A stretch of 64,000 nt of DNA from Halomonas meridiana. Its GTDB lineage: Bacteria; Pseudomonadota; Gammaproteobacteria; Pseudomonadales; Halomonadaceae. Below the pieces are notes generated by a model. That model worked only from the letters and a program-made list of their open reading frames with translations. It was not told the origin of the DNA and did not search any database. A program made the position numbers and the translations under genes. The DNA lies in the NCBI RefSeq assembly GCF_009846525.1, contig NZ_CP024621.1, forward strand, positions 124,001 to 188,000. Reading direction: 5' to 3'. Position 1 is the stretch's first letter, and each line of letters opens with the position of its first letter. This document shows positions 47,010 through 56,933 of this stretch, one piece after another.

Positions 47010-48013
47010 TAGATCACCTTGCCTTTAAACAGGCCGGTCGGGCGCCACACCAGGATGGCCACCAGAATAAAGAACGGCACCACAATCTTATATTCAGTGC
47101 CCACGAAGGCGAGATTCGATGGCAGCGTCAGCCACTCGGGGAAGCTGTCTTGGAAGGGGCGCAGCAGCACGTTCCAATTGAATACCGCCAGGGTTTCGGC
47201 AAAGCCCACCACAAAACCACCGGCAATCGCGCCGTAGGGGTGGCCCACGCCGCCGACAATCGCCGCCGCGAAAATCGGTAGCAGCAGGAAGAAGCTCAGG
47301 TCGGGCTTGAAGGTCACGTCCAGCGAGAGCAGCGTGCCCGCAATGGCTGCCAGGCCGCCTGCAATCACCCAGGTGACCGCTACGATGGTATTGGTATTAA
47401 TGCCCGATGCCTGGGCCAGCTCCGGGTTGTCCGACATGGCGCGCATGGCTTTGCCTAACCGCGAACGGTTCAGGAATAGGTGTAGCGCGATCACCGCCAC
47501 GATGGTAATCACGAACAGATAGATCTGCGGCTCGGTGACGACGATGGGTGCCCGTGCACCCTCGAACGGTAGAGCAATGCGGAAGATCTCTTTGCGGTCA
47601 TCCACGTAGAGGCTCTGCCCGCCGGTACCTGAGAACAGACGAATGAGGCCCTGCAGCATCAGCGTGACGCCCAACGAGCCAATCACCATCACGATCGGTT
47701 TCACGCCGTGGGCGCGCAGCGGCTTGTAAAACGCCTTATCGATCCCCACTGCCAGCAGCGCGGTCAGCAGCATCGCCAGCGGCAGCATGATCAGCGCCGT
47801 GGGGACGCCGATGCTGGCGCCGACGGCAGGGAACGCCGTGGTGAGCAGCAGCACCATAAAGGCACCGAAGGTCATCATGTCGGCATGGGCAAAATGGGCA
47901 AAGCGCATAATGCTGAAAATCAGCGTGACGCCAATCGCGCCAATGGCATAAATCGAGCCAGTGACACTGCCCGCAATCACCACGTTGTTAATAAAAAAAG
48001 CCAGTTCGTTCAC
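47009..48013 (-). CDS. livH: Branched-chain amino acid-type ABC permease (LivH-like)
   Basis: A 334-residue permease of the LivH type: NNVVIAGSVTGSIYAIGAIG at the N-terminus, then SIMRFAHFAHADMMTFGAF (the family's N-F-A-H/G motif region), RAMSDNPELAQASGIN and the GGVGHPYGAIAGGFVVG block. I choose the GTG at 48013 (VNELAFFINN), preceded by GGGAG. An in-frame start at 48136 would overlap the ATPase gene by over 100 bases and adds unrelated residues. It lies 16 bases after the LivF-like gene. Confidence 0.9.
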   Translation of the reverse strand: MNELAFFINNVVIAGSVTGSIYAIGAIGVTLIFSIMRFAHFAHADMMTFGAFMVLLLTTAFPAVGASIGVPTALIMLPLAMLLTALLAVGIDKAFYKPLRAHGVKPIVMVIGSLGVTLMLQGLIRLFSGTGGQSLYVDDRKEIFRIALPFEGARAPIVVTEPQIYLFVITIVAVIALHLFLNRSRLGKAMRAMSDNPELAQASGINTNTIVAVTWVIAGGLAAIAGTLLSLDVTFKPDLSFFLLLPIFAAAIVGGVGHPYGAIAGGFVVGFAETLAVFNWNVLLRPFQDSFPEWLTLPSNLAFVGTEYKIVVPFFILVAILVWRPTGLFKGKVI

Positions 48014-48029
48014 GCGTTTCTCCCCCGGG

Positions 48030-48758
48030 CTAGCCGCCCAAAAAGCTTTTGGCGACATCCGGGTCGGCCAGCAGGGCCGCCCCGGTATCCGTAAAGCGGT
48101 TCTGGCCTGCCGCCAGGACAAAGCCCTTGTCGGCAATGGCCAGGGCCTGCTTAGCGTTCTGCTCGACCATCAAGATGCCCACGCCTGCGGCGTTGATCTT
48201 CTTCACGCGGTCAAAGATCTCATTCATGTAGAGCGGTGATAGGCCCGCCGTGGGCTCGTCCAACAGTAGCAGGCTAGGTTCTGCCATGAGGGCTCGCCCC
48301 ATGGCGACCATCTGGCGCTGGCCGCCTGAAAGCTCACCGGCAGGCTGGTGACGCTTCTCCACCAGCGGGGGGAAGAATTCGTAGACCTGTTCCAGCATGC
48401 GCTTAACGTTTTGCGGCTTCAGGTAGGCGCCCATCTCCAGGTTCTCTTTGACCGAGAGACTGGGGAAGACGTTTTTCTCCTGGGGCACGAAGCCCATACC
48501 GCGCTCCACCAGCTGGTTGGGCGGTAAGTTGTGAATCGGCTGGCCGTTAAGCAGGATCTCGCCCTGGTTGACGTTCAAAAGCCCAAATACCGCTTTGAGC
48601 ATGGTGGACTTGCCCGCGCCGTTGGGGCCGACGATGACGCCGACCTCATCGGCATACAGGGTCATATTGACCCCGTTCAGGATATTCATGCTGCCATAGC
48701 CGCCGTGCACGTCGCGTGCTTCAAGCAGTGGCTGGGGTGATGCCTGTGTCGATGACAT
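48030..48758 (-). CDS. livF: Branched-chain amino acid-type ABC ATPase (LivF-like)
   Basis: A 242-residue ABC ATPase: Walker A GPNGAGKST, Q-loop in VPQEKNVFPSL, signature LSGGQRQMVAMGRALM, Walker B LLLLDEPTAGLSP and a His-switch replaced in the usual LivF manner by VEQN. With the LivG-like ATPase upstream it powers the transporter. The C-terminus is a little longer than E. coli LivF (237 residues). A 105-base gap separates it from the LivG-like gene; nothing else was seen there. Confidence 0.92.
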   Translation of the reverse strand: MSSTQASPQPLLEARDVHGGYGSMNILNGVNMTLYADEVGVIVGPNGAGKSTMLKAVFGLLNVNQGEILLNGQPIHNLPPNQLVERGMGFVPQEKNVFPSLSVKENLEMGAYLKPQNVKRMLEQVYEFFPPLVEKRHQPAGELSGGQRQMVAMGRALMAEPSLLLLDEPTAGLSPLYMNEIFDRVKKINAAGVGILMVEQNAKQALAIADKGFVLAAGQNRFTDTGAALLADPDVAKSFLGG

Positions 48759-48863
48759 AAACGCGTCTCAGCAAACGTCGCGCTGGGGTTTCCAGGCGCG
48801 ATCATGTTGTTATAGCCGTGGGTGGGCTGTTGGTCGTGACAGTGTGAAGCGTATTGCCGGGAG

Positions 48864-49634
48864 TTAGGCGGCGTCCGAGCCGAAGTAGGCCTCGATGACC
48901 GCCGGATCGTTCTGTATCGCTTCGATGTGCCCTTCCACCATGACGCTACCCTGAGCCAGGACGATGACGGGATCGCAAAGTCGCGAAATCATGTCCATGT
49001 CGTGCTCGATGACCAGGAAGGTGTAGCCCATTTCGCGGTTGAGCCGCTCGATATTGCCCATCAAATCACCCAGCAGGGTACGGTTCACCCCAGCGGCGAT
49101 TTCATCGAGCAGAACGATCTTGGCATCGGTCATCATGGTGCGGCCAAGCTCCAAGAGCTTTTTCTGGCCGCCGGACAGATTACCCGCCAGCTCGTTGCGC
49201 ACGTGGTGTAGCCCGACAAAGTCGATCACCTCCAGCGCGCGGCGGCGCACTTCGGCCTCCTGTTCGCGCACCAGCGATGGCTTGAACCAGGTATTGAACA
49301 GGCTTTCGCCGGCCTGCTGAGGGGGCACCATCATCAAGTTTTCCAGCGCGCTCATCTGGCTGAACTCGTGGGCAATCTGGAAGGTGCGCAGCAGCCCTTT
49401 ATGAAAGCGCTGGTCGGCGCTTAACGAGGTGATGTCTTCGCCATCCAGCAGAATGTGGCCGCTGTCGGGCATCAGCGCGCCGGCGATCAGGTTGAACAGC
49501 GTCGACTTGCCGGCCCCGTTGGGGCCGATCATGCCGGTGATCGATCCTTTCTCCACCCGGATGGAGCAATCGTTGATGACGTGTAGCCCACCGAACGCTT
49601 TATTAACGTGTTGTACTTCGATAAGCGGTTGCAT
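48864..49634 (-). CDS. livG: Branched-chain amino acid-type ABC ATPase (LivG-like)
   Basis: A 256-residue ABC ATPase with Walker A GPNGAGKST, the LivG-type RTFQIAHEFSQMSALENLMM Q-loop region, signature LSGGQKKLLELGR and Walker B IVLLDEIAAGVN. LivG proteins normally read LDEPAAGLN; here the proline is replaced by Ile, a common variant. The C-terminal LAQGSVMVEGHIEAIQNDP is typical. It is the first ABC gene of the minus-strand run, 51 bases after the NSS transporter gene, with which it may share a transcript. Confidence 0.92.
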   Translation of the reverse strand: MQPLIEVQHVNKAFGGLHVINDCSIRVEKGSITGMIGPNGAGKSTLFNLIAGALMPDSGHILLDGEDITSLSADQRFHKGLLRTFQIAHEFSQMSALENLMMVPPQQAGESLFNTWFKPSLVREQEAEVRRRALEVIDFVGLHHVRNELAGNLSGGQKKLLELGRTMMTDAKIVLLDEIAAGVNRTLLGDLMGNIERLNREMGYTFLVIEHDMDMISRLCDPVIVLAQGSVMVEGHIEAIQNDPAVIEAYFGSDAA

Positions 49635-49685
49635 GGTGTCCTCGTAAGGCAGGCGGCCTCGTCGCCGCCTGCTGTATGGGTATTA

Positions 49686-51125
49686 TTATGAGGGGTTAGA
49701 GTGCCGCAGGCGCTGGCCAATCGCAAAAGCCGCCACGATGATCAGCGAGCCGAGTGTCGGAATCAGATACCCCTCGACCTGGGGGATTGTGCGCAGGAAC
49801 ACGAACGATACCGCCGCCGGGCCAACGAAACGCACTAGAAAGCGCCAGAGAGCGAACCAAGTGGGGTGAGTGCCCAGCTCTTTCATGACTTCGCTCTGGG
49901 TCAGCGCCCATCCGGCAAACAGGGCAATCATCAGGCCGCCCAGCGGCATGAAGATATTGGTCAGCAGTTCGATGAACTCAAAGGCGCTGCGCCCAAACAG
50001 GCTGTGGAAGATCGTGCCTTCCGCCCATACGTTGAAACTCACCACGGTCAGCAGACCCATGGCCCAGGCGGCGACGACCATGATGGTTACGGCCTGGGGG
50101 CGGGTCATGTCGAAACGCTCCACCAGGAACGCCGCGACGGGCTCGATCAGTGAGATCGACGAGCTGAGCGCCGCGCCGAGCACCAGGATGAAGAAGACGC
50201 CGCCCACCAGCGCGCCAAACGGCATGTCGGCAAACGCCAGCGGCAGCGTCACGAACATCAGCCCAGGGCCTTGGCCCGTTTCCAGCCCTGCGCCAAACAC
50301 TAGCGAGAAAATCGCCAGGCCTGCGACCATGGCCACGGCCGTATCTACGAACGCCACGGCAATAGCGGTGCGCGTCAGCGAGGCGTCGCTGGACATGTAA
50401 GCGCCGTAGGCCATGATCGCGCCCATGCCGAGACTCAAGGTGAAGAACGACTGCCCCATGGCCTGCAGCCAGCCTTCCAAGCTGAGATCGCCAATGTTGA
50501 AGGTGAACAGGAAGCTGGCCGCAGCGCCCACATCACCGTTGATGATGCCGTAGATCAGCACCACGATCAGAATGACGAACAGCGCAGGCATCATGATGCG
50601 TAGGCCCGATTCGATGCCTTTATGGATGCCCATGCCAACGATTAGCGCAGACCCCGCGATGAACAGCGTATGGTACATCGTCATCAGCCCGGGGGAGGCG
50701 AGGAGGGCGTTGAAGCCGTCGCTGATGGTTTGGGCATCGGCGCCGACCAGCGAGCCGGTGAGCATCAGCCAGGTGTAGTGCAGCGCCCAGCCCGCGATCA
50801 CCGAGTAGAAACTCAAAATCAAAAAGGCAGAGGCGGCGCCCAGCCAACCAATCGACTCCCACGCCCGTGAGGTGCGATGCGTTTTGGTCAAATGCCGCAT
50901 GCCCATGATCGGGCTTCGACGACTGGTGCGTCCCAGCATGGTTTCGGCGATGAGGATGGGAATGCCTACGGCAAAGATGGTCAGCGCATAGATGAGGATG
51001 AACGCACCGCCCCCGTTTTCACCGGTGAGATAGGGAAAGCGCCAGAGATTACCAAGACCGACGGCAGAACCAACCGCTGCCAGCAGAAACGTGCCTTTAT
51101 GCGTCCAGACGTTATGACCGCTCAT
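49686..51125 (-). CDS. Sodium:neurotransmitter symporter (NSS/SNF) family transporter
   Basis: A sodium-coupled amino acid or amine importer of 479 residues with about 12 helices. The N-terminal signature AAVGSAVGLGNLWRFPYLTG contains the unwound helix 1 that holds sodium and substrate (LeuT fold). TFNIGDLSLEGWLQAMGQSF and SLGMGAIMAYGAYM in the middle match helices 5-6. The substrate is unknown. It shares direction and close spacing with the ABC transporter genes, so co-regulation of solute uptake is plausible in a halophilic organism. Confidence 0.92.
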   Translation of the reverse strand: MSGHNVWTHKGTFLLAAVGSAVGLGNLWRFPYLTGENGGGAFILIYALTIFAVGIPILIAETMLGRTSRRSPIMGMRHLTKTHRTSRAWESIGWLGAASAFLILSFYSVIAGWALHYTWLMLTGSLVGADAQTISDGFNALLASPGLMTMYHTLFIAGSALIVGMGIHKGIESGLRIMMPALFVILIVVLIYGIINGDVGAAASFLFTFNIGDLSLEGWLQAMGQSFFTLSLGMGAIMAYGAYMSSDASLTRTAIAVAFVDTAVAMVAGLAIFSLVFGAGLETGQGPGLMFVTLPLAFADMPFGALVGGVFFILVLGAALSSSISLIEPVAAFLVERFDMTRPQAVTIMVVAAWAMGLLTVVSFNVWAEGTIFHSLFGRSAFEFIELLTNIFMPLGGLMIALFAGWALTQSEVMKELGTHPTWFALWRFLVRFVGPAAVSFVFLRTIPQVEGYLIPTLGSLIIVAAFAIGQRLRHSNPS

Positions 51126-51366
51126 GTGAAGGAGTGTCCGTATTAAGGGTGTAAGGATGGGGGTAGGTATCCAAACACTTGTATGAATTATGGCGTGTCA
51201 GCAGCCCTAGGGCGCGCTGAGAATAGCGCTACTTTGCGATAGAACGCTGGCGCTTTCCAGCGTGATAGCGTTTAGGTTGCGTTAATGGGCTGGCTTGGCG
51301 ACGGCGCAGGCCACGCGGCCATAGGCGCTGAAGAAGCAAAAAGAGCGCCACGCTGCGAACTTACAC
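51126..51366. other. Intergenic region, NSS transporter to typA terminator
   Basis: About 240 bases with no gene I can support. It must contain the leftward promoter of the NSS gene; no strong -10/-35 pair is obvious. The right edge is the typA terminator. Confidence 0.6.
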
Positions 51367-51392
51367 AAAAAAGCCCGCACGGTGGCGGGCTT
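51367..51392 (-). terminator. Rho-independent terminator of typA
   Basis: An 8-bp stem AAGCCCGC/GCGGGCTT (51371-51378 and 51385-51392) with a 6-base loop. Read leftwards it is followed by a T run (plus-strand A at 51367-51372), fitting termination of the minus-strand typA gene. Confidence 0.88.
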
Positions 51393-51408
51393 TGAGGCGG
51401 CGGTCAGC

Positions 51409-53235
51409 TTATTTTTTGCTGGAACGCTTGCGCTCGTTCTCTTTGAGCAGCTTCTTACGCAGGCGGATGAAGCTCGGCGTCACCTCGACCAGCTCATCGG
51501 AGTCGAGGAACTCGATGGCTTGTTCCAGGGTGAACTTCACTGGCGGCGTCAGCACGATGTTTTCGTCGTTACCCGAGGCGCGCATGTTGTCCAGCTTCTT
51601 ACCTTTGGTGGGGTTGACCACCAGATCGTTGGCACGGCTATGGATACCGATCAGCATGCCTTCGTACACTTCGGTACCGTGATCGACGATCAGCTTACCG
51701 CGCTCTTGCAGCGTATAAAGCGCGTACGCCAGCGCTTTACCGTCGACCATGGAGACCATGACGCCGTTACGACGCTCGATGGCGGCGTCGGGCTTCAGCG
51801 GGCCGTAGTGGTCAAAGCGGCTGGTCAGAATGCCGGTGCCGGAGGTCAGGGTCAGGAACTGGCCACGGAAACCGATCAAGCCACGGGCGGGGATGATGAA
51901 GTCCAAACGAACGCGGCCTTTGCCGTCCGGGTTCATGTTGGTCATTTCGCCCTTACGGTAGCCGAGCTCTTCCATGATCGAGCCCTGGTGCTGCTCTTCA
52001 CAGTCGATGATGACTTCTTCGTAGGGCTCTTGCTTGACGCCGTCGATCTCTTTGATGATGACTTCCGGGCGGCCCACGGCCAGCTCGAAGCCTTCACGAC
52101 GCATGGTTTCGATCAGCACCGACAGGTGCAGTTCACCACGGCCTGATACCTTGAATTTCTCGGGCGTTTCGCCCTGCTCAACGCGCAGCGCCACGTTGTG
52201 GATCAGCTCCTGATCCAGACGGTCTTTAATGTTACGGCTGGTGACGAACTTACCGTCTTTGCCGGCGAACGGCGAGTCGTTGACCTGGAAGGTCATGGAA
52301 ACGGTCGGCTCGTCGACGGTCAGCGGCGGCAGCGCTTCGACGTTGTTCACGTCGCACAGCGTGTCGGAGATCGCCAGATCTTCGATGCCGGTGATGCAGA
52401 CGATATCGCCAGCGGTGGCTTCGTCGGTTTGCACACGTTCGAGGCCCATGTGTGTCATCACCTGGCCGACCTTACCCTTACGGGTCTTGCCTTCCTTGGT
52501 GATCACGCTGATTTGCTGGTTCGGCTTGACGCTGCCGCGGGTGATGCGGCCTAGGCCGATAACGCCGACGTAGCTGTTGTAGTCCAGGGCAGAGATCTGC
52601 ATTTGGAAGGGACCGTCGACTTCGACCTTCGGCGGCTCGACGATGTCCACGATGGCTTGGAACATCGGGTCCATGTTGTCGGACAGCTCTTCCGGGTCCA
52701 TACCGGCAATCCCGTTCAGCGCCGAGCAGTAGATGATCGGGAAGTCGAGCTGCTCGTCGGTGGCACCCAGGTTGTCGAACAGATCGAAAATCTGATCGAT
52801 GACCCAGTCAGGGCGCGCGCCAGGGCGGTCGATCTTGTTGACGACGACGATCGGCTTCAGGCCTTGAGAGAAGGCTTTCTGGGTCACGAAGCGGGTCTGC
52901 GGCATCGGGCCGTCGACGGCGTCGACCAGCAGCAGTACCGAGTCCACCATGGACATGACGCGCTCGACCTCACCACCGAAGTCAGCGTGCCCAGGGGTGT
53001 CCACGATATTGATGTGGTAGCCCTTACCATTCCCATCCTGCCACTGAATAGCGGTGTTTTTGGCCAGGATGGTAATACCGCGCTCCTTCTCCTGGTCATT
53101 AGAGTCCATGATACGCTCTTGGCCTTCGGCCTTGCGGTCGAGCGTGCCGGACTGGCTTAACAGTTTGTCTACCAAGGTAGTTTTACCGTGGTCAACGTGG
53201 GCGATGATGGCAATGTTGCGAAGATTCTCGATCAC
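51409..53235 (-). CDS. typA: Translational GTPase TypA/BipA
   Basis: A ribosome-binding GTPase involved in stress and low-temperature ribosome assembly. The 608-residue protein has the GTPase domain at the N-terminus ([39 protein letters not shown]), EF-G-like domains II, III and V, and the BipA-specific C-terminal domain ([17 protein letters not shown] through [10 protein letters not shown]). Length equals the family norm. It is divergent from birA with a 163-base spacer. Confidence 0.96.
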   Translation of the reverse strand: MIENLRNIAIIAHVDHGKTTLVDKLLSQSGTLDRKAEGQERIMDSNDQEKERGITILAKNTAIQWQDGNGKGYHINIVDTPGHADFGGEVERVMSMVDSVLLLVDAVDGPMPQTRFVTQKAFSQGLKPIVVVNKIDRPGARPDWVIDQIFDLFDNLGATDEQLDFPIIYCSALNGIAGMDPEELSDNMDPMFQAIVDIVEPPKVEVDGPFQMQISALDYNSYVGVIGLGRITRGSVKPNQQISVITKEGKTRKGKVGQVMTHMGLERVQTDEATAGDIVCITGIEDLAISDTLCDVNNVEALPPLTVDEPTVSMTFQVNDSPFAGKDGKFVTSRNIKDRLDQELIHNVALRVEQGETPEKFKVSGRGELHLSVLIETMRREGFELAVGRPEVIIKEIDGVKQEPYEEVIIDCEEQHQGSIMEELGYRKGEMTNMNPDGKGRVRLDFIIPARGLIGFRGQFLTLTSGTGILTSRFDHYGPLKPDAAIERRNGVMVSMVDGKALAYALYTLQERGKLIVDHGTEVYEGMLIGIHSRANDLVVNPTKGKKLDNMRASGNDENIVLTPPVKFTLEQAIEFLDSDELVEVTPSFIRLRKKLLKENERKRSSKK

Positions 53236-53398
53236 GACGCGATCCTGCTGGAAAAATAGGGCGGCATTATAGGGTCTGGGGGCGGTCCACTACCAGCGCT
53301 GTCTTAAATAAAGCAGCAAGTCAATAACCTAAACGCGGCAGTTTTCGCTGTTGTGACGCTTCCGTTAAGATAGGCGTTTTCCCAGTTGGGGCAAGCAC

Positions 53399-54382
53399 AT
53401 GACCATCGGTAACCTGATGCGTTTGTTGAGCGATGGCGAGGTTCATTCCGGTGAACAATTAGGCGAAGCGCTGGGCGTTTCCCGAGCCGCCGTGTGGAAA
53501 CAGCTAAAGAAATTAGAGGCGCTGGGCGTGGAGCTGGTGGCCGTCAAAGGGCGCGGCTATCGGCTCGCGTACCCGCTGGAGCCCCTAGAAGGTGCCAAGA
53601 TCGTCGAGCGGCTGCCCGCCGAGGCGCGTCATCTACTGACGCGGCTGTTCGTAGAGGATCAGCTGCCTTCCAGCAACGAATATCTGCGCGAGCGCTTCTC
53701 CCAAGGGGCTGGGCATGGCGAAGTTTGCTTCGTCGAGTTGCAAACCGCTGGGCGTGGCCGTCGTGGACGCGTGTGGTCGACCCCGTGGGGCCAGAGCTTG
53801 ATGGTCTCGATGGGCTGGCGCTTCGAGTCTGGCATCAATGCGCTGGAGGGGTTGAGTCTGGCGGTGGGGGTGGTGGTTTCCCAGGTGCTTGAGCAGTATG
53901 GCGTATCGCCCAAGCTGAAGTGGCCTAACGACGTGTTGCTGGCTGAAAAGGGGGATGAGCTGGGTAAGTTGGCCGGCATTCTGATCGAGGTGACCGGTGA
54001 TGCGGCAGGCCCTTGCGAAGTGGTCATCGGTATCGGTATGAATCTCTCGCTACCGGATAGCCTGCGTGCCACCATCGACCAGCCAGTGGCGGCGCTGTTC
54101 GATGCGCAGCCGGGTATCTCTCGCAATCAACTGGCCGCGAATATGGTGTCGGGGCTGCTCAACATGTTGGCGGGGTTCGAAGCTGACGGCTTTGCACCCT
54201 GGTTGGAGGCTTGGAACCAGCGTCATGCTTATGCGGGGCTGCCGATCCGCGTGATTCAAGGCGAGCGTTTCAGCGACGCCGTCGCCGGAGATGTCGATGA
54301 AAGTGGTAACCTCTGGGTTACTGAAAACGGTCACTCGCGACGCCTGTCGGGCGGTGAGATCAGCGTACGTAGGCGCCTATGA
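53399..54382 (+). CDS. birA: Biotin-protein ligase and biotin operon repressor
   Basis: BirA attaches biotin to acceptor proteins and in this form also represses biotin synthesis genes. The 327-residue protein has an N-terminal winged helix-turn-helix (SGEQLGEALGVSRAAVWKQL), the ligase core with AGRGRRGRVWSTPWGQS (biotin/ATP loop), LKWPNDVLL and KLAGILIEV, and a C-terminal SH3-like domain. It overlaps coaX by four bases (ATGA); the birA-coaX pair is standard in Pseudomonas-type genomes. Confidence 0.95.
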   Translation: MTIGNLMRLLSDGEVHSGEQLGEALGVSRAAVWKQLKKLEALGVELVAVKGRGYRLAYPLEPLEGAKIVERLPAEARHLLTRLFVEDQLPSSNEYLRERFSQGAGHGEVCFVELQTAGRGRRGRVWSTPWGQSLMVSMGWRFESGINALEGLSLAVGVVVSQVLEQYGVSPKLKWPNDVLLAEKGDELGKLAGILIEVTGDAAGPCEVVIGIGMNLSLPDSLRATIDQPVAALFDAQPGISRNQLAANMVSGLLNMLAGFEADGFAPWLEAWNQRHAYAGLPIRVIQGERFSDAVAGDVDESGNLWVTENGHSRRLSGGEISVRRRL

Positions 54383-55218
54383 TTTTGGATTTGGATATCG
54401 GCAACACGCTGTCGAAATGGCGGCTAAAGGATGCCGAGAGTAGTGAGATCCGCTCGCGAGGTGCCGTGTGGACGCGGGAAGAGTGGCGTCCCGGGGCAGA
54501 CATTCCCGACTTGGATGTCGTGGAGGCAGTGCGTATCTCCAGCGTGGCCAGGGCCGCCGTGCTCGAAGAGACTGTTGCGCTGTTACGCCGCCAAGTACGA
54601 CACGTCTATGTGGCCCGCTCAACGCCGGAAGCGCTTGGCGTCGTCAACGGGTACGACGAGCCAGGGCGTCTAGGGGTCGACCGCTGGATGGGCGCGCTAG
54701 CGGGCTATCAGTTGGCGGGAGGGTGTTGCGCGGTGGATTGCGGCAGCGCCATCACCATCGACTTCGTCCTGCCGGGCGGTGTGCACTTGGGTGGCTTTAT
54801 CATTCCAGGACTGCGGCTGATGAAAGAGAGCCTGAAGCTGGGAACGCGCAATGTCGCCATCGATCCTGAAAGCGAGGCTGATGCGCTGCTGGAACCTGGG
54901 CGACGCACGGTGGATGCGGTGAACCACGGCATTTACATGGCGGCCGTCAGTGCCATCAACCGCATTTATAGTGAGGTATGCGATCAGCAGGGCGTGGCGC
55001 TGCCGGTGCTGTTGACCGGCGGCGATGCGCGCGTGGTTTCCCGTGGTGTTCAAGTGCCTCACGCGGTGTGGCCCGATATGGTATACGGCGGGTTGGAAGC
55101 CTGCTATCCGCTTACGTTTGCCGAGCGGGCGGGAAAGATGTCGGGAGCACCGCGAGTGCCCGAGCCAGTATCGTTAGAAAAAATTCGCGCAGGCCTTGCA
55201 TTCTCCATGCTGCTTTGA
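54379..55218 (+). CDS. coaX: Type III pantothenate kinase
   Basis: Catalyses the first step of coenzyme A synthesis, phosphorylation of pantothenate, by the acetyl-CoA-insensitive type III enzyme. The 279-residue ASKHA-fold protein has the N-terminal phosphate loop LDIGNTLSKWR, the GVDRWMGALAGYQL block, the second phosphate site VDCGSAITIDFV, GGFIIPGLRLM, and a late LLTGGDA. It is followed by the tRNA operon; the ribosomal gene block begins after that. Confidence 0.93.
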   Translation: MILDLDIGNTLSKWRLKDAESSEIRSRGAVWTREEWRPGADIPDLDVVEAVRISSVARAAVLEETVALLRRQVRHVYVARSTPEALGVVNGYDEPGRLGVDRWMGALAGYQLAGGCCAVDCGSAITIDFVLPGGVHLGGFIIPGLRLMKESLKLGTRNVAIDPESEADALLEPGRRTVDAVNHGIYMAAVSAINRIYSEVCDQQGVALPVLLTGGDARVVSRGVQVPHAVWPDMVYGGLEACYPLTFAERAGKMSGAPRVPEPVSLEKIRAGLAFSMLL

Positions 55219-55302
55219 CAGAATGCAGCGCGTTCCAGAGCGGAAGCAGCGTTTTAGAAGCGCCGCCTCCAGCAAGCTTTGATAAATAAAGAGTTTGCAG
55301 GC

Positions 55303-55330
55303 TTGACACCGCTTTGGAGGCTGGCATAAT
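55303..55330 (+). promoter_or_regulatory. Promoter of the tRNA-Tyr-Gly-Thr operon
   Basis: A perfect -35 TTGACA at 55303-55308, a 16-base spacer, and CATAAT at 55325-55330, 15 bases before tRNA-Tyr. The GC-rich stretch just after the -10 looks like a stringent-response discriminator, as in stable RNA promoters. Confidence 0.85.
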
Positions 55331-55344
55331 GTGCCGCCACAGCT

Positions 55345-55428
<84 letters not shown>

Positions 55429-55534
55429 GATTGAGCAAGCGTTGAGCTAGTCAGCGTTTGGGAATGAAACGCCGGTAAGCGGGCATTAGCTACTGTTACT
55501 CGTGCAGCGGATTGTCATTCTATAGGCAAGTTCG

Positions 55535-55608
<74 letters not shown>

Positions 55609-55623
55609 GTTTGATGTGTTTTG

Positions 55624-55698
55624 GCTCATGTAGCTCAGGGGTAGAGCACACCCTTGGTAAGGGTGAGGTCGACGGTTCAATTCCGTCCATGAGCTCCA
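55624..55698 (+). tRNA. tRNA-Thr (anticodon GGT)
   Basis: A 75-base tRNA with acceptor arms GCTCATG/CATGAGC, anticodon GGT at 55656-55658, GGTTCAATTCC T-arm and an encoded CCA, 15 bases after tRNA-Gly. In relatives a tuf gene follows; here a terminator does. Confidence 0.97.
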
Positions 55699-55709
55699 TA
55701 TTGCGAAGA

Positions 55710-55733
55710 AAGCGAGCGAAGCTCGCTTTTTTT
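55710..55733 (+). terminator. Rho-independent terminator of the tRNA operon
   Basis: An 8-bp stem AAGCGAGC/GCTCGCTT (55710-55717 and 55721-55728) with a GAA loop and a T7 run, placed directly after tRNA-Thr. Confidence 0.92.
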
Positions 55734-55771
55734 GTCTTTGCCCTCCAATTGAGTGGGGGTGGAAGTAGGGG

Positions 55772-55800
55772 TTGTCAGGTGGAGGTTTCTCCGCTATCAT
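55772..55800 (+). promoter_or_regulatory. Promoter for tRNA-Trp-secE-nusG
   Basis: TTGTCA at 55772-55777, a 17-base spacer, TATCAT at 55795-55800, 46 bases before tRNA-Trp. With the preceding terminator it defines a separate transcription unit. Confidence 0.75.
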
Positions 55801-55846
55801 GGCGCCCGCTGTTGCGTAGGCGTTTGGCTTGCGCACATGACGATAC

Positions 55847-55922
<76 letters not shown>

Positions 55923-55994
55923 ACCTTCCCCAGGTTGGTATGTCTTTTCTAGAATTCCTTTGTCGCTCGCTGCACCCTTAGGAGTCTCGTTTTT

Positions 55995-56378
55995 ATGAAG
56001 CCTAGTTCCGTAAAACATGGCGCAGAGGTGCAACAGACGCGCCATGACGGGCTCAAGTGGGCGGCGGTTGTGGCGCTGCTTGTCGTTGCAGTCGTTGGTA
56101 ATACCTATTTCGCCGATGTTGGCCTGCTCTACCGCGTCTTGGGTGTGGTGGTGTTGTGTGCGCTTGCGGGTTTGATCGCCTTAACAACCACCAAAGGTCG
56201 CGACTTAGTCGAGCTGGCCATCAGCGCCAAGAAAGAGATTCAGCGCGTTGTATGGCCGACCCGTCCTGAAACCATTCAGACCACCGCTATTGTGCTGGTG
56301 GCTGTGTTGGTGGTGGGTCTGATGCTGTGGTTGATCGATACTCTTCTTGGCTGGGCGATGTCCGGCGTCATTGGTTAG
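55995..56378 (+). CDS. secE: Preprotein translocase subunit SecE
   Basis: SecE stabilises SecY in the SecYEG channel. The 127-residue protein has three membrane helices as in gammaproteobacteria (two N-terminal ones at about 20-62, the essential one at about 95-120) and the conserved amphipathic segment with [20 protein letters not shown] before the last helix. It is nine bases upstream of nusG, the invariant secE-nusG arrangement. Confidence 0.96.
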   Translation: MKPSSVKHGAEVQQTRHDGLKWAAVVALLVVAVVGNTYFADVGLLYRVLGVVVLCALAGLIALTTTKGRDLVELAISAKKEIQRVVWPTRPETIQTTAIVLVAVLVVGLMLWLIDTLLGWAMSGVIG

Positions 56379-56386
56379 GAGCATTC

Positions 56387-56920
56387 ATGTCCAAACGTTG
56401 GTACGTCGTCCACGCTTATTCCGGCTTTGAAAAGCATGTCATGCGCTCGCTGATCGAGCGTGTGAAGATGTACGGCATGGAAGATCGCTTTGGCGAAATC
56501 CTGGTGCCGACGGAAGAAGTGGTCGAGATGCGCGACGGCAAGCGCCGCAAGAGTGAGCGTAAGTTCTATCCCGGCTATGTATTGGTCGAGATGGAAATGG
56601 TGGATGAAACCTGGCACTTGGTGAATGAAACGCCGCGAGTGATGGGTTTTATCGGTGGCACCAAAGAGAAGCCCGCCGCAATTACTACTCGCGAAGCCGA
56701 AGCAATCTTGCGTCGCGTGAAAGACGGTACCGACAAGCCGCGGCCTAAAACGATGTTTGAGCCGGGTCAGTCTGTCCGCGTTATTGATGGTCCGTTTGCT
56801 GACTTCAACGGTGTTGTTGAAGAAGTGAACTACGACAAGAGCCGTCTGCAGGTCAGTGTGCTGATCTTTGGGCGTGCGACGCCTGTTGAGCTTGAGTTCT
56901 CACAGGTAGAAAAAGAGTAA
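56387..56920 (+). CDS. nusG: Transcription termination/antitermination factor NusG
   Basis: NusG binds RNA polymerase as a processivity factor and couples it to Rho or the ribosome. The 177-residue protein has the NGN domain ([20 protein letters not shown], then [14 protein letters not shown]) and the C-terminal KOW domain ([20 protein letters not shown]). The ATG at 56387 matches family starts; an upstream in-frame start would overlap secE by about 50 bases. Confidence 0.97.
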   Translation: MSKRWYVVHAYSGFEKHVMRSLIERVKMYGMEDRFGEILVPTEEVVEMRDGKRRKSERKFYPGYVLVEMEMVDETWHLVNETPRVMGFIGGTKEKPAAITTREAEAILRRVKDGTDKPRPKTMFEPGQSVRVIDGPFADFNGVVEEVNYDKSRLQVSVLIFGRATPVELEFSQVEKE

Positions 56921-56933
56921 TTTTAAGATGTTG

